Shown here one piece after another: positions 50,620 to 61,685 of a stretch of DNA of 64,000 bases. Position 1 is the stretch's first letter. Every line of letters begins with the position of its first letter. The stretch comes from Cenococcum geophilum 1.58 (taxonomy: Eukaryota; Ascomycota; Dothideomycetes; Gloniales; Gloniaceae), in assembly GCA_001692895.1 (NCBI GenBank), contig KV748181.1:1927640-1991639 (forward strand), in the 5' to 3' direction. Below the pieces are notes generated by a model, which saw only the letters and a list, made by a program, of their open reading frames with translations, had not been told where the DNA came from and did no database searches. The position numbers were made by a program, and so were the translations under genes.

Positions 50620-51261
50620 TTACATCCGATCCATCTCAGTTTTTCTCTTCTCCATTAGGCGGATCGCCTTCTGTCTCCTCTCATCGCGGAGCGTAATGAA
50701 GACCTGCGAGAAGTTTGTCAGTCTTTAGCTCATGATAAAAAAACTAATGTGGAGAGCTTGTACCCAGAACCAAGCCGAAAGCTCCAAAAAGCCCCAAGTA
50801 AATACTACACTATTTTTCAAATTATCTCCGGCCCTCGGCTTATAATTCCCACCCGTTGCTGCGAGAATACCACCCTCCTTGAACATGTACGTATATCCAG
50901 TAATGATGAAAAGGAAGAGGAGGCGAACGGGTGTTTGGGTACCCCAATATATTTCTGCGTATTCCTCGGGCATCGAAACGGCCGTGAGATCGATAATTCC
51001 TAGGAACGCCAGGATGAGGGCGATAAATGCAGTTGCTGCTGAGGGTTTATTGAATACTGAGGGGGTGGGCTTTTGCTGATTAGTAGTCTATCGAGTATTC
51101 CATTCGAGTATGCCAGGATTTACCAGTTTCATGGACTCTCCAAGTAAGAACACAACATTTTGATCCGCAATAGTCCGTGGGGATGTTAAGAAGAAGAATG
51201 CGAGGGTGACATGGAAGAGGGATATACACCGTATGATTGCGAACGCGGAAACAATAGCCAT
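50620..51261 (-). CDS. ILM1: Ilm1-like membrane protein
   Basis: Small ER/mitochondria-linked membrane protein of the Ilm1 family (yeast name: increased loss of mitochondrial DNA). Minus-strand exons 51261-51124, 51069-50764 and 50703-50620 give 175 residues. Exon 1 is MAIVSAFAIIRCISLFHVTLAFFF then TIADQNVVFLLGESMKL. Exon 2 has AFLGIIDLTAVSMPEEYAEI, YWGTQTPVRLLFLFIITGYTYMF and AGDNLKNSVVFTWGFLE, which are family signatures. Exon 3 is a charged tail (VFITLRDERRQKAIRLM). About four hydrophobic segments are visible. Introns are 54 and 60 bases. The splices hold frame at phase 0 throughout. Because each exon is short, the gene is easily missed; it is divergent from the dipeptidase by 186 bases. 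Confidence 0.88.
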
Positions 51262-51447
51262 GATTGAACAAGATAAAGAATGGTAAGATTGGAGAAGCGT
51301 CGTGTTCTTTCGTATGGGGATAGAGGTTAGTTCGGAGATAGGAAGGTCCGTTCCTGATCATCATGCTTGGCACGATTTCCAATCAATGTGAACCGTGATG
51401 AGCGCCTTTCTTCGCATACATCTCTCTATATCGCCTATAATACTAAT

Positions 51448-53057
51448 ATGGCAAGTTTATCTCCGCCGAATTCCAAAGAGAAACTGGAAGAAGAGCATCC
51501 GTCTGGTCCGCGGCATCCCCGTAGACTTTCCCGATTAGTAACAAACGGTCTTTCAGCCATAAGCGTTGCTTTTTCACTTATCCTTGTCCTTTCTATTTTT
51601 TATCCAAGCCAATTCAACCATTTATGCGGCTTCCAGAGGCCTGCTACTCATCTGAGTATCGAACAGAGAGTTGATAAGATCCTCACAGAAAACCCATTGA
51701 TTGGTGTGTAAATCTTATTTCCGTCTTGCATAAAACAGCTCTAACCTCTAACTCTATTGATAGATGGCCATGATGACCTGATGATCATGATCAGGTCTCT
51801 TTTCGGTAACCATATATATGACTCGAAATTTAAGGATATGTTTGAAAATGGTGGCATGCCATACCATGTAGATCTGCCTCGTCTTGATAAGGGCAAAGTG
51901 GGCGGGGCGTTCTGGAGTGCATTTATGCCCTGCCCTAAAAATGGATCCGACTTCTCTGATGAAAATTATGCTGGGAGTACGTTTTCCACTAGCTGTTGAA
52001 TGTCCTTACCATATGCAGTGCCCTCGGCGCTATCAGTATACCTTTAGTTGCCCGATGGTCACGAGCTGACTGCCTTTACCCTAAGCAAGCTGACGCATCT
52101 ATAGTTGTACGAGCAACTTTAGACCAGCTTGATCTTTTCAAGCGTCTTCAAGAGAGCTATCCGAAATATTTTTCACCGCCATCTAACAGTGCAGAGGCAA
52201 TACAAGCATTCAAAAATGGCCGTCTAATCTCACCCGCAGCGATCGAAGGTCTCCACCAAATTGGAAACTCTCTATCGACCCTCCGTCTGTATTACCAACT
52301 TGGAGTCCGGTATGCCACGCTTACCTGGAATTGCCACAATATTTATGCCGATGCTGCCTGCGTTTCCTCGTCCTCCGGGGAGACTGTCGTTGCCAAACCA
52401 TATTGGCATGGCCTTAGCCCTGCCGGCCGCGATCTTGTCAAAGAAATGAATCGCATGGGCATGCTTGTAGACCTTTCCCATGTTAGTACTGACACCATGC
52501 GCGATGTTCTAGTAGGATCTTTTAAGGACGAATGGAATGGAAGCCTTGCACCTCCAATTTTTAGCCACAGCTCAGCCTATGCGCTCTGCCCACACCCTCG
52601 CAACGTACCAGATGATATCCTTCAGCTAGTTAAGCAGCGCAATTCTCTTGTGATGGTGAATTTCAGCCCAGATTTCATTTCTTGTGTTCCCGGGAATTCT
52701 CCAACGGGTTTACCGGACCTATATAAGCTCAATGCCACTCTGAGCCAGGTTGTCCGGCATATCATTCACATTGGAGAGCTTATCGGCTACGATCATGTCG
52801 GACTCGGCACTGATTATGATGGAATTATCAACACTCCGAAAGGGTTGGAAGACGTGTCCAAGTTCCCCGATTTGGTGGCTGAGTTGCTAAGGAGAGGAGT
52901 AAGCGACAAAGATGCTGCAAAGATTGTTGGTCAAAATTTGTTACGGGTATGGAAGGAGGCTGATGCAGTTGCGGCGAGACTGCAAAGAGAGACTCCCCCC
53001 CTGGAGGATAACTTGAACCCTATCCGGGATGAGGAGGCTCCGAGATTTGGAAGATAG
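51448..53057 (+). CDS. membrane dipeptidase, peptidase family M19
   Basis: Zinc dipeptidase of the renal-dipeptidase type. Exons 51448-51703, 51764-51976 and 52105-53057 give 473 residues from the ATG at 51448. One TM segment lies near 37-55 ([18 protein letters not shown]), so this is a membrane-anchored ectoenzyme. The zinc motif DGHDD is at the exon 1/2 junction, followed by [20 protein letters not shown] and [17 protein letters not shown] across the 128-base second intron. Later motifs are [46 protein letters not shown], and [12 protein letters not shown] with the final metal/substrate Asp. The order matches family M19. Intron 2 is long for this window, but no in-frame micro-exon fits inside it. 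Confidence 0.92.
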
Positions 53058-53636
53058 AACATCGTTTCCTATATCTGAGGCCTGGAAAGGTGATCTTTTT
53101 GCAAATCTATATGTCCTTGCTACATTGGCTGTTTGTTAATTCTTAGATATCTGTACTTACATATTCTGATATTCAACGTTCAACATAACCATGTGATATC
53201 AATTTGTTCTAATTTTCCTGTCTAGACAAGTTGGATTCTTCCAATGTCTATACTCTCGTGGGAAATGCTAGCTACAAGAACTAGGAGCAAATCCGATATA
53301 TTAGCGAAAGCTATATAAATTAGTGAATGGAGGTAGGCTTAGTTACGATAGTTATATATTGCTCGGACAGTGAGTGCGAAGGTTGCCCCAATTCATCGAC
53401 TGCGAAGCTCGAAAGGGAACCTTATACTTAAAATATAATCATCAACCCCTCCCAACCGACCTGGAAACGAGTCGCCATTTTTAACTCCAAAAGCTTTTGG
53501 CGGCATCTAGCTGTGTTCGGGCGGTCAAGGGTGGAGACTCTCTCGCCATTGCGATGTAAGGCCAAGCCTTCTACAGATAAGAGTGACACTTCTGCCACAA
53601 AACCAGTTGATGGATTCAATAGCTGATAGGACACAG
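53058..53636. other. spacer before the decayed coiled-coil gene
   Basis: About 580 bases of AT-rich non-coding sequence. Minus-strand frame 53428-53694 has no recognisable content. Nothing is called. Confidence 0.4.
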
Positions 53637-54491
53637 AAAAGACGCCGCAATTAGTCAGTCTAAATCGAGCAGATGTGCTAATTTCTGAGCTCATGAAGGA
53701 GTTTCACAACCCGCAATCCTCCGAACAGAATCTCTATAAGGAGCTTGCTACTTTGGATTCTTTCAAACGATCTTCTGAAGCGGCCCTCAATGATATGAAA
53801 AGGAAGGTTCTGCGTACATAATCCAACCACAACTTTTCACGACAAGTTCTCGAAGATCAGTCGACTAACGAGCGATTCCTACAACAAACAACTGAAGCCG
53901 CCCTCGACTAGAAGATCGAGGAATATAGGGTCCGTAGTGACGTTGAGCATCGACTCCACCAGCAGATTGCGTACCTCGAGGCCTCTTGTGAGGCACCCGA
54001 AACTGGTCTATGTAACGAGGACAAAAAGCTACGACAAGAGAATAGCGAGTTGCAGGAGCGAAGCTAGCCTTGAAGAGGCAAGTCATGCAGAGTTGGTTGA
54101 GAATACTCTTCGCGAAGACAATGAGAAATTGCAGAAGAAATTGAGCGAATTGAAGGTACAGATTGAGAAAAACCTGATCTTTGAGCAAGAGAAAGAAAAC
54201 CTGCGGAGTGAGTCGGAGATTTTGGGATCAGTGCATCAGACCGAGAAGGAGGTCCTGCACAAAGAAATACAGTATCTAGAAGGCTTTCACAGAATCACCA
54301 ATAAGGATTTGACTATGAAGTATACGAAAGTCGTCTTGAACGTTAACGCCATGCGAATTACAATGGCAGAATATTCCATGTCATATAACTCCAAAAGGCT
54401 CTTGTGTCGTCGCCGTCAATTTGAATTATACCACCTCTATTCAATCGGACTTAGTGCTCTTATTGGCGAGATTATGGGGGCAATCCGCTGA
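53637..54491 (+). pseudogene. decayed coiled-coil gene
   Basis: One frame from about 53637 encodes a coiled coil (VLISELMKEFHNPQSSEQ, KIEEYRVRSDVEHRLHQQI, KLRQENSELQERS). It is broken by TAA at 53819-53821, TAG at 53909-53911 and TAG at 54065-54067; a frameshift at about 54060 then moves the coil into the frame that runs to 54491 (SLEEASHAELVENTLREDN, KLQKKLSELKVQIEKN). The first two stops would each arise from a Gln codon by one C-to-T change. No start codon is certain. It is unrelated, as far as I can see, to the coiled-coil gene at 44126. Confidence 0.65.
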
Positions 54492-55020
54492 ATGCACTTG
54501 CGGGCCACTTGGCTAGGGATTCGAACTAGGTTTCTGCGAATACCCAGGTCGTTCATTGTTCGTTTGTGATAGGCATTCGTTCTTTAGACCCAGAGACATC
54601 AGCAGCATAGTATCGTCCTCCAAATATCACTAATTAGAAGCGTTTTCTTTATTGAACCTGTGCATAAATCGCAACTGCCGTCCAGTTGCTAGGAATAATA
54701 CTGACAAGCCGAAGTAGGTCTATTTTAGGCTCTCAGATAGTGTAAGGGCGTCCTCATTCTTAGTCAAAGTCAAAGGGAAAGGGATCATTAATATTAGAAA
54801 TATGAGATTTCATACCTCATGTCACTTTGATAGCTTTATTGTTGGCTTCGATCTATTGTCCCGGTTTAGGTATTGTTCGTTCGTTAACGTTGTCGCTTGC
54901 GGGAGATTGGCGTTGTTGAAATTCCCCGCCTTGTCCTCAACCTACCTGAGTCTCTTCGTCGACTGACCAGTTCCATATCCACAGCTAGTTCCTTAACTTG
55001 ATAGACACCGATAGAAAAAA
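54492..55020. promoter_or_regulatory. RAM2 upstream region
   Basis: 529 bases before RAM2, with the leader probably in the final 120 bases. No element is recognised. Confidence 0.4.
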
Positions 55021-56083
55021 ATGGCCCAGTATTCCGAAGATGAAGCTTGGGCCGACATCGAACCCCTCCCGCAAGACGACGGTGGAGCCCATCCTCTCGC
55101 TGCCATAGCCTATACCGAGGAATATAGCGAAGCAATGTCCTACTTACGAGCTGTCATGGCCAAGAATGAGATGAGTGAGAGGGCGTTAGACCTTACCGAG
55201 CACATTATCAGCATGAATCCAGCCCACTACACCGTCTGGTATGCAACTTTCTTTGTTATCTCTATCCAACAAACCCTGGCTATGATAGCTACAGTCAGGC
55301 AACTAATATTATTGGGTATAGGCTATACCGCGCCAAAGTGCTCTTCGCTATCAATGCCTCCTTACGTGACGAGATCGCGTGGCTCAACCCTACCGCTCTC
55401 AAGCACCTCAAAAATTATCAAATTTGGCATCATCGTCAAACCATAGTCGACAAGCTCGATTCACCCGAAGGAGAAACGGCCTTCATATCACGCATGTTCG
55501 AGGCTGATGCTAAGAACTACCACGTGTGGAGCTATCGGCAATGGGTTGTGCGGCGTTTCGATTTGTGGGAGAAAGGAGAGCTGGAATCCACGGAAGAAAT
55601 GTTGAAAAAGGACATAAGAAATAATTCCGCTTGGAACCATCGATGGTTTGTGGTGTTTGGACGTGATGAAAAGGTCAAAGATCAGGAGATTCTGAGCAGG
55701 GAGATTGAGTTAGTGTCCTCGACACATGGCCTGATTGATTAAAAACATGCTAACTAGGATTTAGCTATGTTAAAGCTGCTATATACATGGCTCCGCAGAA
55801 TCAGAGCCCATGGAACTACCTCCGTGGTCTGCTCCGTTACGCCAAATTACCAGCTTCAACTATGAAGGACTTTGCTTTGGAATTTGCCTCGTTAGACAGG
55901 CCTGATGAGGTCCATTCAAGTCATGCCCTTGACTTACTTGCAGACGTGTACGCTGAGGAGGTGAATAAGAAGGAGCAAGCTGCAGAGGCTTTGGATCTCC
56001 TCGCGAAGAAATATGACCCGATTCGAGCGAACTATTGGAACTATCGGAAGTCTTTGTTGGAGCAGCCAAGCGTAGTGGCTTAA
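55021..56083 (+). CDS. RAM2: protein farnesyltransferase / geranylgeranyltransferase I alpha subunit
   Basis: Shared alpha subunit of the two CaaX prenyltransferases, acting on Ras- and Rho-type proteins in the cytosol. Exons 55021-55238, 55322-55708 and 55765-56083 give 307 residues. The PFTA repeats are visible in order: NPAHYTVWLYRAKVL (spliced), LKNYQIWHHRQTIVDKL, DAKNYHVWSYRQWVVRRF, NNSAWNHRWFVVFGR, then after intron 2 NQSPWNYLRGLLRY and RANYWNYRKSLLE. Each has the W-x-x-R or W-N-Y core. The intron 2 junction gives SREIDYVKAAIYMAP. Length and repeat number are normal. It is convergent with the dehydratase, 185 bases apart. Confidence 0.95.
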
Positions 56084-56268
56084 CTTGCTCATATCTCGAT
56101 GGAAAAGCTGCATGAGATACCCGGCTGGTGTTTTGGAGTTTACTGATTTGAGAAATTATAGCAGCACTACAGTTCTAGCGCTAAGAGCTCTGGAAGCAGA
56201 TGATGTAACCCAATGGCAGAATCCAATCAGACAGCAACCGCAGACGGTGCATTCTTCTGACTTGGCAC

Positions 56269-57445
56269 CTACCCATTCATGGGTATCTCCGTCTCCACCA
56301 TACCAAATTCCTGCTTCCACTTCATCAACATATCTACCGTAACATTACTCCCCCCACACAACACAATTACAACCTTGCTCCCCTTTCCCAATCTCCTCCC
56401 GAGCACCTTGTCCAAGCGCCCATCATAACATAGCGCTACATTTACACCGCTTGCCATTTCTACCATCAACCTCTCGTCATCCGCCAAACGCCAACACCCC
56501 ATTGCAGCTTCAGCATCTGGAAGCACAATACTTTTCACGTTTGACCTCAGGCCATACTCAAGACTCTTCCCTGTTACTCTGACAGCGCCAAGGCTAGTTG
56601 CCTGAGACGTAATACCTGGTAGGGTTACCAGCTCCCCAGCTAACACACTCTTCGCGAGGGATTCGGCGCCCTCGGTCTCCGTGGCCAGAACTTGCACGTC
56701 AGACCAGCCAAGCGCATCAAGGCCTTCGCACACGCCGTTGAAGAGCCCACCACCGCCAACGCTACATATCACCACATCTGGTTTCTCGCCGTGCGGCATC
56801 TGCTCTTTAATCTCGTGCATCATAGTGGCGTTTCCGGTCCAGATATCTGGGTGGTCGAAGGGGGGTACGTATATCCCCTCTTTGTCCTTCGCCAGCACCT
56901 CCTCGCGAAGATACTTATCGGCTTCGGCCCAGGTCGCGCCGCGCTGGATAACATCGTGAGCGCCTGCAGCGCGCAGTTTGGAAATCATGAGGGGTTTTGT
57001 GGAAAGCGGTACGATGACAGTACACGGATGGTGCAAAGTGCGGGCAGCATAGACGCAGGCAAGGCCGGCGTTGCCACCTGAGGATGAGTATATATGTGGT
57101 GTGCTACCAGAATTGGGGGAGAGACGGGCAAGGAGGTAGTTTCCTATGCCTCTGTTTAGGGTGTCAGTATGGACATGTCAAATTTTCACGTGAGAGTTGT
57201 AGGAGGGAGTAGTTGATATGTGATACCTAGACTTGAAAGAGCCACTGGGCTGGAGGTTCTCCAATTTGAGAAAGACTCTGCTTCTACGATTTAGAAGATA
57301 TGTTCGACAGTTTAAATTTGGCATAACAGGAAAGCTCATACCATTTTGCAGCCTTCGACAAAGAGCTGGATTCCTTGAGCGGAGTCTCAACCCAGGGTTT
57401 CTCCTGCTTCTGAGAAGGGGCTAAGCTGCCGTTTTGGACGGTCAT
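56269..57445 (-). CDS. L-serine/L-threonine dehydratase, PLP fold type II
   Basis: Pyridoxal-phosphate deaminase converting serine (or threonine) to a 2-oxo acid and ammonia. Minus-strand exons 57445-57342, 57280-57227 and 57151-56269 give 346 residues. The N-terminus is MTVQNGSLAPSQKQEKPWVE with TPLKESSSLSK. The PLP lysine is in QPSGSFKSRGIGNY, which spans intron 2. The phosphate-binding glycine loop is CSVGGGGLFNG, and ATETEGAESL and VLCGGSNV complete the active site. The first intron ends GTAGAAG: the outer AG gives a stop, while the AAG acceptor gives KAAKCRVFLKLENL, which matches family sequences. Length is close to the liver-type serine dehydratase (about 327). Ser versus Thr preference cannot be read. 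Confidence 0.92.
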
Positions 57446-57701
57446 TGGACTATATAATTGAAGTTGAGTAAAGTGTGAGTTTGGATAAAGAAAGAAGAGG
57501 AGACAAAGTGGATCGAGGAGTTTGGGTTTTATGTGAAACAGGTGTTAGGAGATGACACAGATATAGTCATGCGTGATACGGGGAGATAAAACGGAAACTT
57601 CTTTATCGATAAGCCAAGCGCACGCCCTAAGCTGGACACCGGCCAAAAGGATCGTAGCGTCATGACGTCGTGACAGGGTAAAAAGCCTTGTACCTCTTTT
57701 A

Positions 57702-59571
57702 TTACCTTCTAATTGACAACCTGCATCTCAAATCCGTCTGCTTGACAAACCAATAATTAAGGCAGTGGAGCTCTTTCTGTGGCTCTTCAAGCTCGAAGTC
57801 GAATCGGCAAACAAGTTGCGGTATTACCTTCCCAATCTCGAGCAGAGAGATGTTTTTCCCCATGCAGCCACGCGACCCAAGGCCGAACTTAAGCGTAATC
57901 AGCCGCTAAATCGGGTTCTTGTTACTAAAAAGAAATGCTGATTGGATACTTACAGGGAAATTATATTGTTCCATCACCGATAAGGTCTTCTCGTCGGACT
58001 CAATCCACCGCTCGGGTCTGAAAAACCGAGCATCTGGGCCGAAGATGTCTCGGTTATAGTGAGCAACCCATGTGTTGATGCCGACAGTAGCCTAGCACAA
58101 TATCAACACCAATACAGGATATTTTATCCCTATGTATGGGGCCTCACTCCTTCCGGAAAGAATTCCCCCGAGATGGTTGCGCCTCCCTTAGGAACCTTTC
58201 TTGCAAGGATTAGGCCAGTGGCTGGGTGTAGCCTCAAACTTTCTGCTGTTATATTAGCTCTAATGAGCTTCAAAGCTATAAGAACATTTCACACCCTTGA
58301 TAACCGCCTGCAAATATGGCATGGCCTGTGTCTCTTTGAGTGTTACGGGATCCGACACTTGCCCTCTTTTAGCCATACCATCAATCTCGTCGCGAAGTTT
58401 CTGCATTTTCTCTAGGTGTGTGCATAGGTAGTGCAAAATAGCACTTAGCGAGATTGCTATCGTATCGGACCCTGCTAAAATATTTGCAAGAGACCCCATA
58501 AGTACGTCCTGAGCGGTGAAGTAATCTGGCCTCTCGTTGTGCGCAGTCAAAAATCTGCCGACTTGGTCCATAGGACCATCATCTGCTTCAGTTCCTAGCC
58601 GCACTTTTCGCTCACGGATCCTCTCGTTTGCGAATTTGAACAAGTACTGGAGGCTAGCTGCTCCAGAGCTAGGTAGGTAACTGACGATACGGAAGAGTAG
58701 TGGGTGGAGAGATGGATAAATTCCGGCAAGTGTAGCATACATTCTTCTGTTCTCGTTGGCTTCGATTAAACCGCCCATGTCTTCACCGGCGTTAAGGAAA
58801 CCGAATCTTTTTGAGAACTATCCGAAGTCAGTCAGTTGCTCGTTACTTTTGAGATGTGGTCAAGGAATATTTCGATGTCGCTGAAGCAATTTCCCACAAT
58901 ATAAATAGGCGCATACAGTGATTGCTCCAATAACATCGAGAGCGTAATACAGCATCCACTCTCCTAAATTAATGACTAGATTTGAACCACTCAGCTCTTC
59001 AAATCGCTGGCTAAGAATCCGTCCGCATTCGTCTACGAAGCCCTCATAGCCCATCAGCGTAGACATGGAATACGACGCAGCATACTTCCGCCGCTGAGCC
59101 GTATGATAAGATATGCTCTGGGTAGTGAACAGTAGTTCGTTTTTCTGCATCGGATTCGTCCAGCCGTAGTCTTTGGGCTCTGGTATATTAGTATGCTGGT
59201 TTAGATACGTCTCTTAACAAAACGCACACCAATCAGCTTTAGGGAACTCTGTGCTACGGCCATAAATTATCTTTACAGCATCTGGATCATCTATGCTGAA
59301 CTCATTCGGAGCTATCCGGACAATCTTGCCTGCACGAAGGGTTAGGGCTGCAGACGCTCCGGCAACGCTTCTCTCTCTACATACCATATTTCCGGTGTAG
59401 CTCGATGTTCTCCTTTTCAAAACATCCTCTGTAAACCTTAAAAAAATACCAAAAACTTGTGATACGAGCAAGCAAGGGCCCAGGAATATCACGCAAAGGC
59501 GACGAATAATACTTATACAGAGAAAAGACCACGCGAGCAAAAACAATCGATGCAAGAGCCCAGTAAAACAT
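57702..59571 (-). pseudogene. cytochrome P450, pisatin-demethylase-like, with one coding lesion
   Basis: Minus-strand exons 59571-59385, 59329-58917 (interrupted, see below), 58817-58295, 58242-58148, 58091-57954 and 57905-57702. Parts seen: an N-terminal hydrophobic anchor, PLRDIPGPLLARITSFW, KIVRIAPNEFSID, RRKYAASYSMSTLMGYEGF, FSKRFGFLNAGEDMG, the I-helix ANILAGSDTIAIS, K-helix ESLRLHP, FFRPERW and the haem loop FGLGSRGCMG with its Cys. Everything is in frame except after KADW. There the frame meets TAA at 59214-59216 if unspliced; a well-formed intron (59180-59227; GTGCGT donor, TACTAAT branch site, CAG acceptor) removes it but creates T|AG, also a stop, at the junction. So the copy is a fresh pseudogene or carries a sequence error. 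Otherwise about 500 residues, a normal length. Confidence 0.78.
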
Positions 59572-60096
59572 GGCTAGATGGTGGTTAAACTGAGTGTGGG
59601 GACTGGCAGAATTATGAGAATGTGACCGAGTACTGGTCGACAGGGCTTGCTTCAGATATTTTGCAACATCGAGGTTCTGAGGAAGAGCGAACATATAGAG
59701 TGGATGCTTGGTGCAAATGGAGAGCCGGAGTGTTCAGCTGCCACTTTCATAGCGTCACCTACCCCACTTCACTAATGGTGTCACCATGCATATGTTTTTC
59801 ACGACACTTTCCCAGGTCACGCTGGGCAGAGTCGAATGCTAGGAGCACGAATGCGTTATGAGTGTTTATGCATATAATAGCAGACCCTCTCAAGTTCGAC
59901 CTCTTTAAATGAGGCTTTACTATTAGCTCTTTCCGCTCTCCGCAGTGGACCCGTGTGTACGCCAAGCCGCAGTGAGGATGTTTCGAAGGATCAAGTCTTG
60001 GGGCTAGGCTGCAGCCTTAAAGATTCATATTTAAAGCCTCCCGTTCCCTTCTCTTGAGGCATATATCACCCGCACAAATGCCGAATATAATCCATC
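59572..60096. promoter_or_regulatory. divergent spacer, P450 / F-box-like gene
   Basis: 525 bases between divergent starts. No gene or repeat is supported. Confidence 0.4.
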
Positions 60097-60963
60097 ATGC
60101 CCACAGCTGCCACCCGCGTTCTCGGCACCCCCGAGCTCCTCGAAGCCATCCTCCTGCATCTCCCTCTCCGAGACCTCCTCCACTCTCAACGGGTAAGCTG
60201 CCAATTCCAAGCTGCTGTCACCTCATCGCCATCTATCCAACGAGCCCTTTTCTTTCGCGCCAACCGCCGCAAACTTAGCCCGCAGGAATGGGAAATCAAT
60301 CCTCTGCTTCGCGAAGCTTTCCTCCCGTGGTTCCTCTACCCAAAATCCGAGATAGATCTTCCTAACTTCGAAACCTTCGAGTTCCTAGATTGGAACAGTA
60401 GTGAGCAGAAGCAAATTGCATATGCCAGACCAGAAGCAAGCTGGAGGCGCATGTTCTTTATACAGCCACCACCGCAGAAGCTCACTGTGAAGCGATACTG
60501 CCGTGGTAGGGGTGGTGACTCCGAGACGGCGGGCGAGCTTCTCTTTGATGCTGACGAGAACGATGGTGTAAGAATGGATGTACTCTACGACATACCCTTC
60601 TCTTTTTTTTGCATGCAGACTGCCAGTAGCTTCGGGCTGCAAGTCCATTTCCCTCGCTCTGGCAATGCCGAAGCGCCTAGTATGACCTTAAAATTACGAT
60701 ATGTTAAGCACTGCTGCCACAGGGCGCCAAAAGGGCAACCTCGGTTGCAGAGCTTGGCAGATAAGAAGTGGCATTTCAAGGATATCAAATATAAAGCGCC
60801 TTTGCACCCTGGATATCGCTCGAGAATCGGGTGGAGCTGGTCGAGCGACATGACTCTGGACCATGGTGGAGTATCCCCTCAAGAATTAAAAGGGTGGAAG
60901 ATCAGGAGGCATCCAGATGCTCTCAGTAACGATTCGGGTAATTTCGAAGAAGAGGAGTTGTGA
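60097..60963 (+). CDS. F-box-like domain protein
   Basis: Single-exon 288-residue frame from the ATG at 60097. Near the N-terminus it has LGTPELLEAILLHLPLRDLL then SQRVSCQFQAAVTSSPSIQRALFF. This is the F-box pattern L-P-x-E-L-L-x-x-I-L..L-P..D-L-L..R-V-C..F, which links proteins to Skp1 in SCF ubiquitin ligases. After it comes a conserved block common in mould F-box proteins of this type: WEINPLLREAFLPWF and ARPEASWRRMFFIQPPP. The C-terminus is acidic (NDSGNFEEEEL). There is no substrate-binding repeat. Many paralogues of this architecture occur in Pezizomycotina, so a specific role cannot be given. It is a tail-to-tail neighbour of PEX10. Confidence 0.72.
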   Translation: MPTAATRVLGTPELLEAILLHLPLRDLLHSQRVSCQFQAAVTSSPSIQRALFFRANRRKLSPQEWEINPLLREAFLPWFLYPKSEIDLPNFETFEFLDWNSSEQKQIAYARPEASWRRMFFIQPPPQKLTVKRYCRGRGGDSETAGELLFDADENDGVRMDVLYDIPFSFFCMQTASSFGLQVHFPRSGNAEAPSMTLKLRYVKHCCHRAPKGQPRLQSLADKKWHFKDIKYKAPLHPGYRSRIGWSWSSDMTLDHGGVSPQELKGWKIRRHPDALSNDSGNFEEEEL

Positions 60964-61685
60964 TTTTGTGTTCCTCTGTCCCTTGGCTTCTGATACCTCT
61001 GCAATCGATGCCTCATGACAGGCCTACCACCTTCAGTTCATTGTGATCAGAAAGCATTACGGTCTAGAAAGAAATTCAACGGCTGACGGAGTTTCTTCGC
61101 AAATGCCCACATACACTCAGCAGATCCGTCTTCTTGATTAAGTATTCACGGCAGCATTCTCCAGTGATTTCACGCCGGCCCTTCTTGGGCATTACCATTC
61201 TAATATAATGAATGCATTGGGCACGCCGAGCACAGAAAGCCTGTCTACCACCGTCTGCATCTATGAGACGATTGACCCACCCAATGGAAGACCTTAGTAC
61301 AAACTCAGTCTAGACGACGAATTTAATCACGCCAAACCATCTGCTTTTATAGCTGCACGGTTGTCGTGCAACTGGTCTGTTGACTGAGGCCGGGTCTTCT
61401 CAGATCCAGGAACGCGTATATGGCATGGGTTGAACAGGTCTCCACAAAATAGGCGGTGCATATCGGGCCGTATCTTATTAAACGAGCCAGCTAAATTTAG
61501 TGGGACGGCTTATATTGCGTTCAACGAGCGTTTGATTCATTAATATTTAGGTCCAGAATTTTCTTAAATAATGGTGAATGCGCTATCCCTATTTATACCC
61601 CCACTGCCAATACTCCGAACATACTCGTGATCAAAGACTCCTTTACACGCTAATAAAAACCCAAATCCCTAATCGTACAGCGGAA
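60964..61685. other. convergent spacer, F-box-like gene / PEX10
   Basis: 722 bases. AT-rich with no gene, repeat or RNA that I can support. Confidence 0.45.

Noticed and set aside
51977-52104. Micro-exon inside intron 2 of the dipeptidase (after the ATGCAG at 52018)
   Set aside because: Its phase does not match either flanking exon; the single 128-base intron keeps frame and gives the expected sequence.
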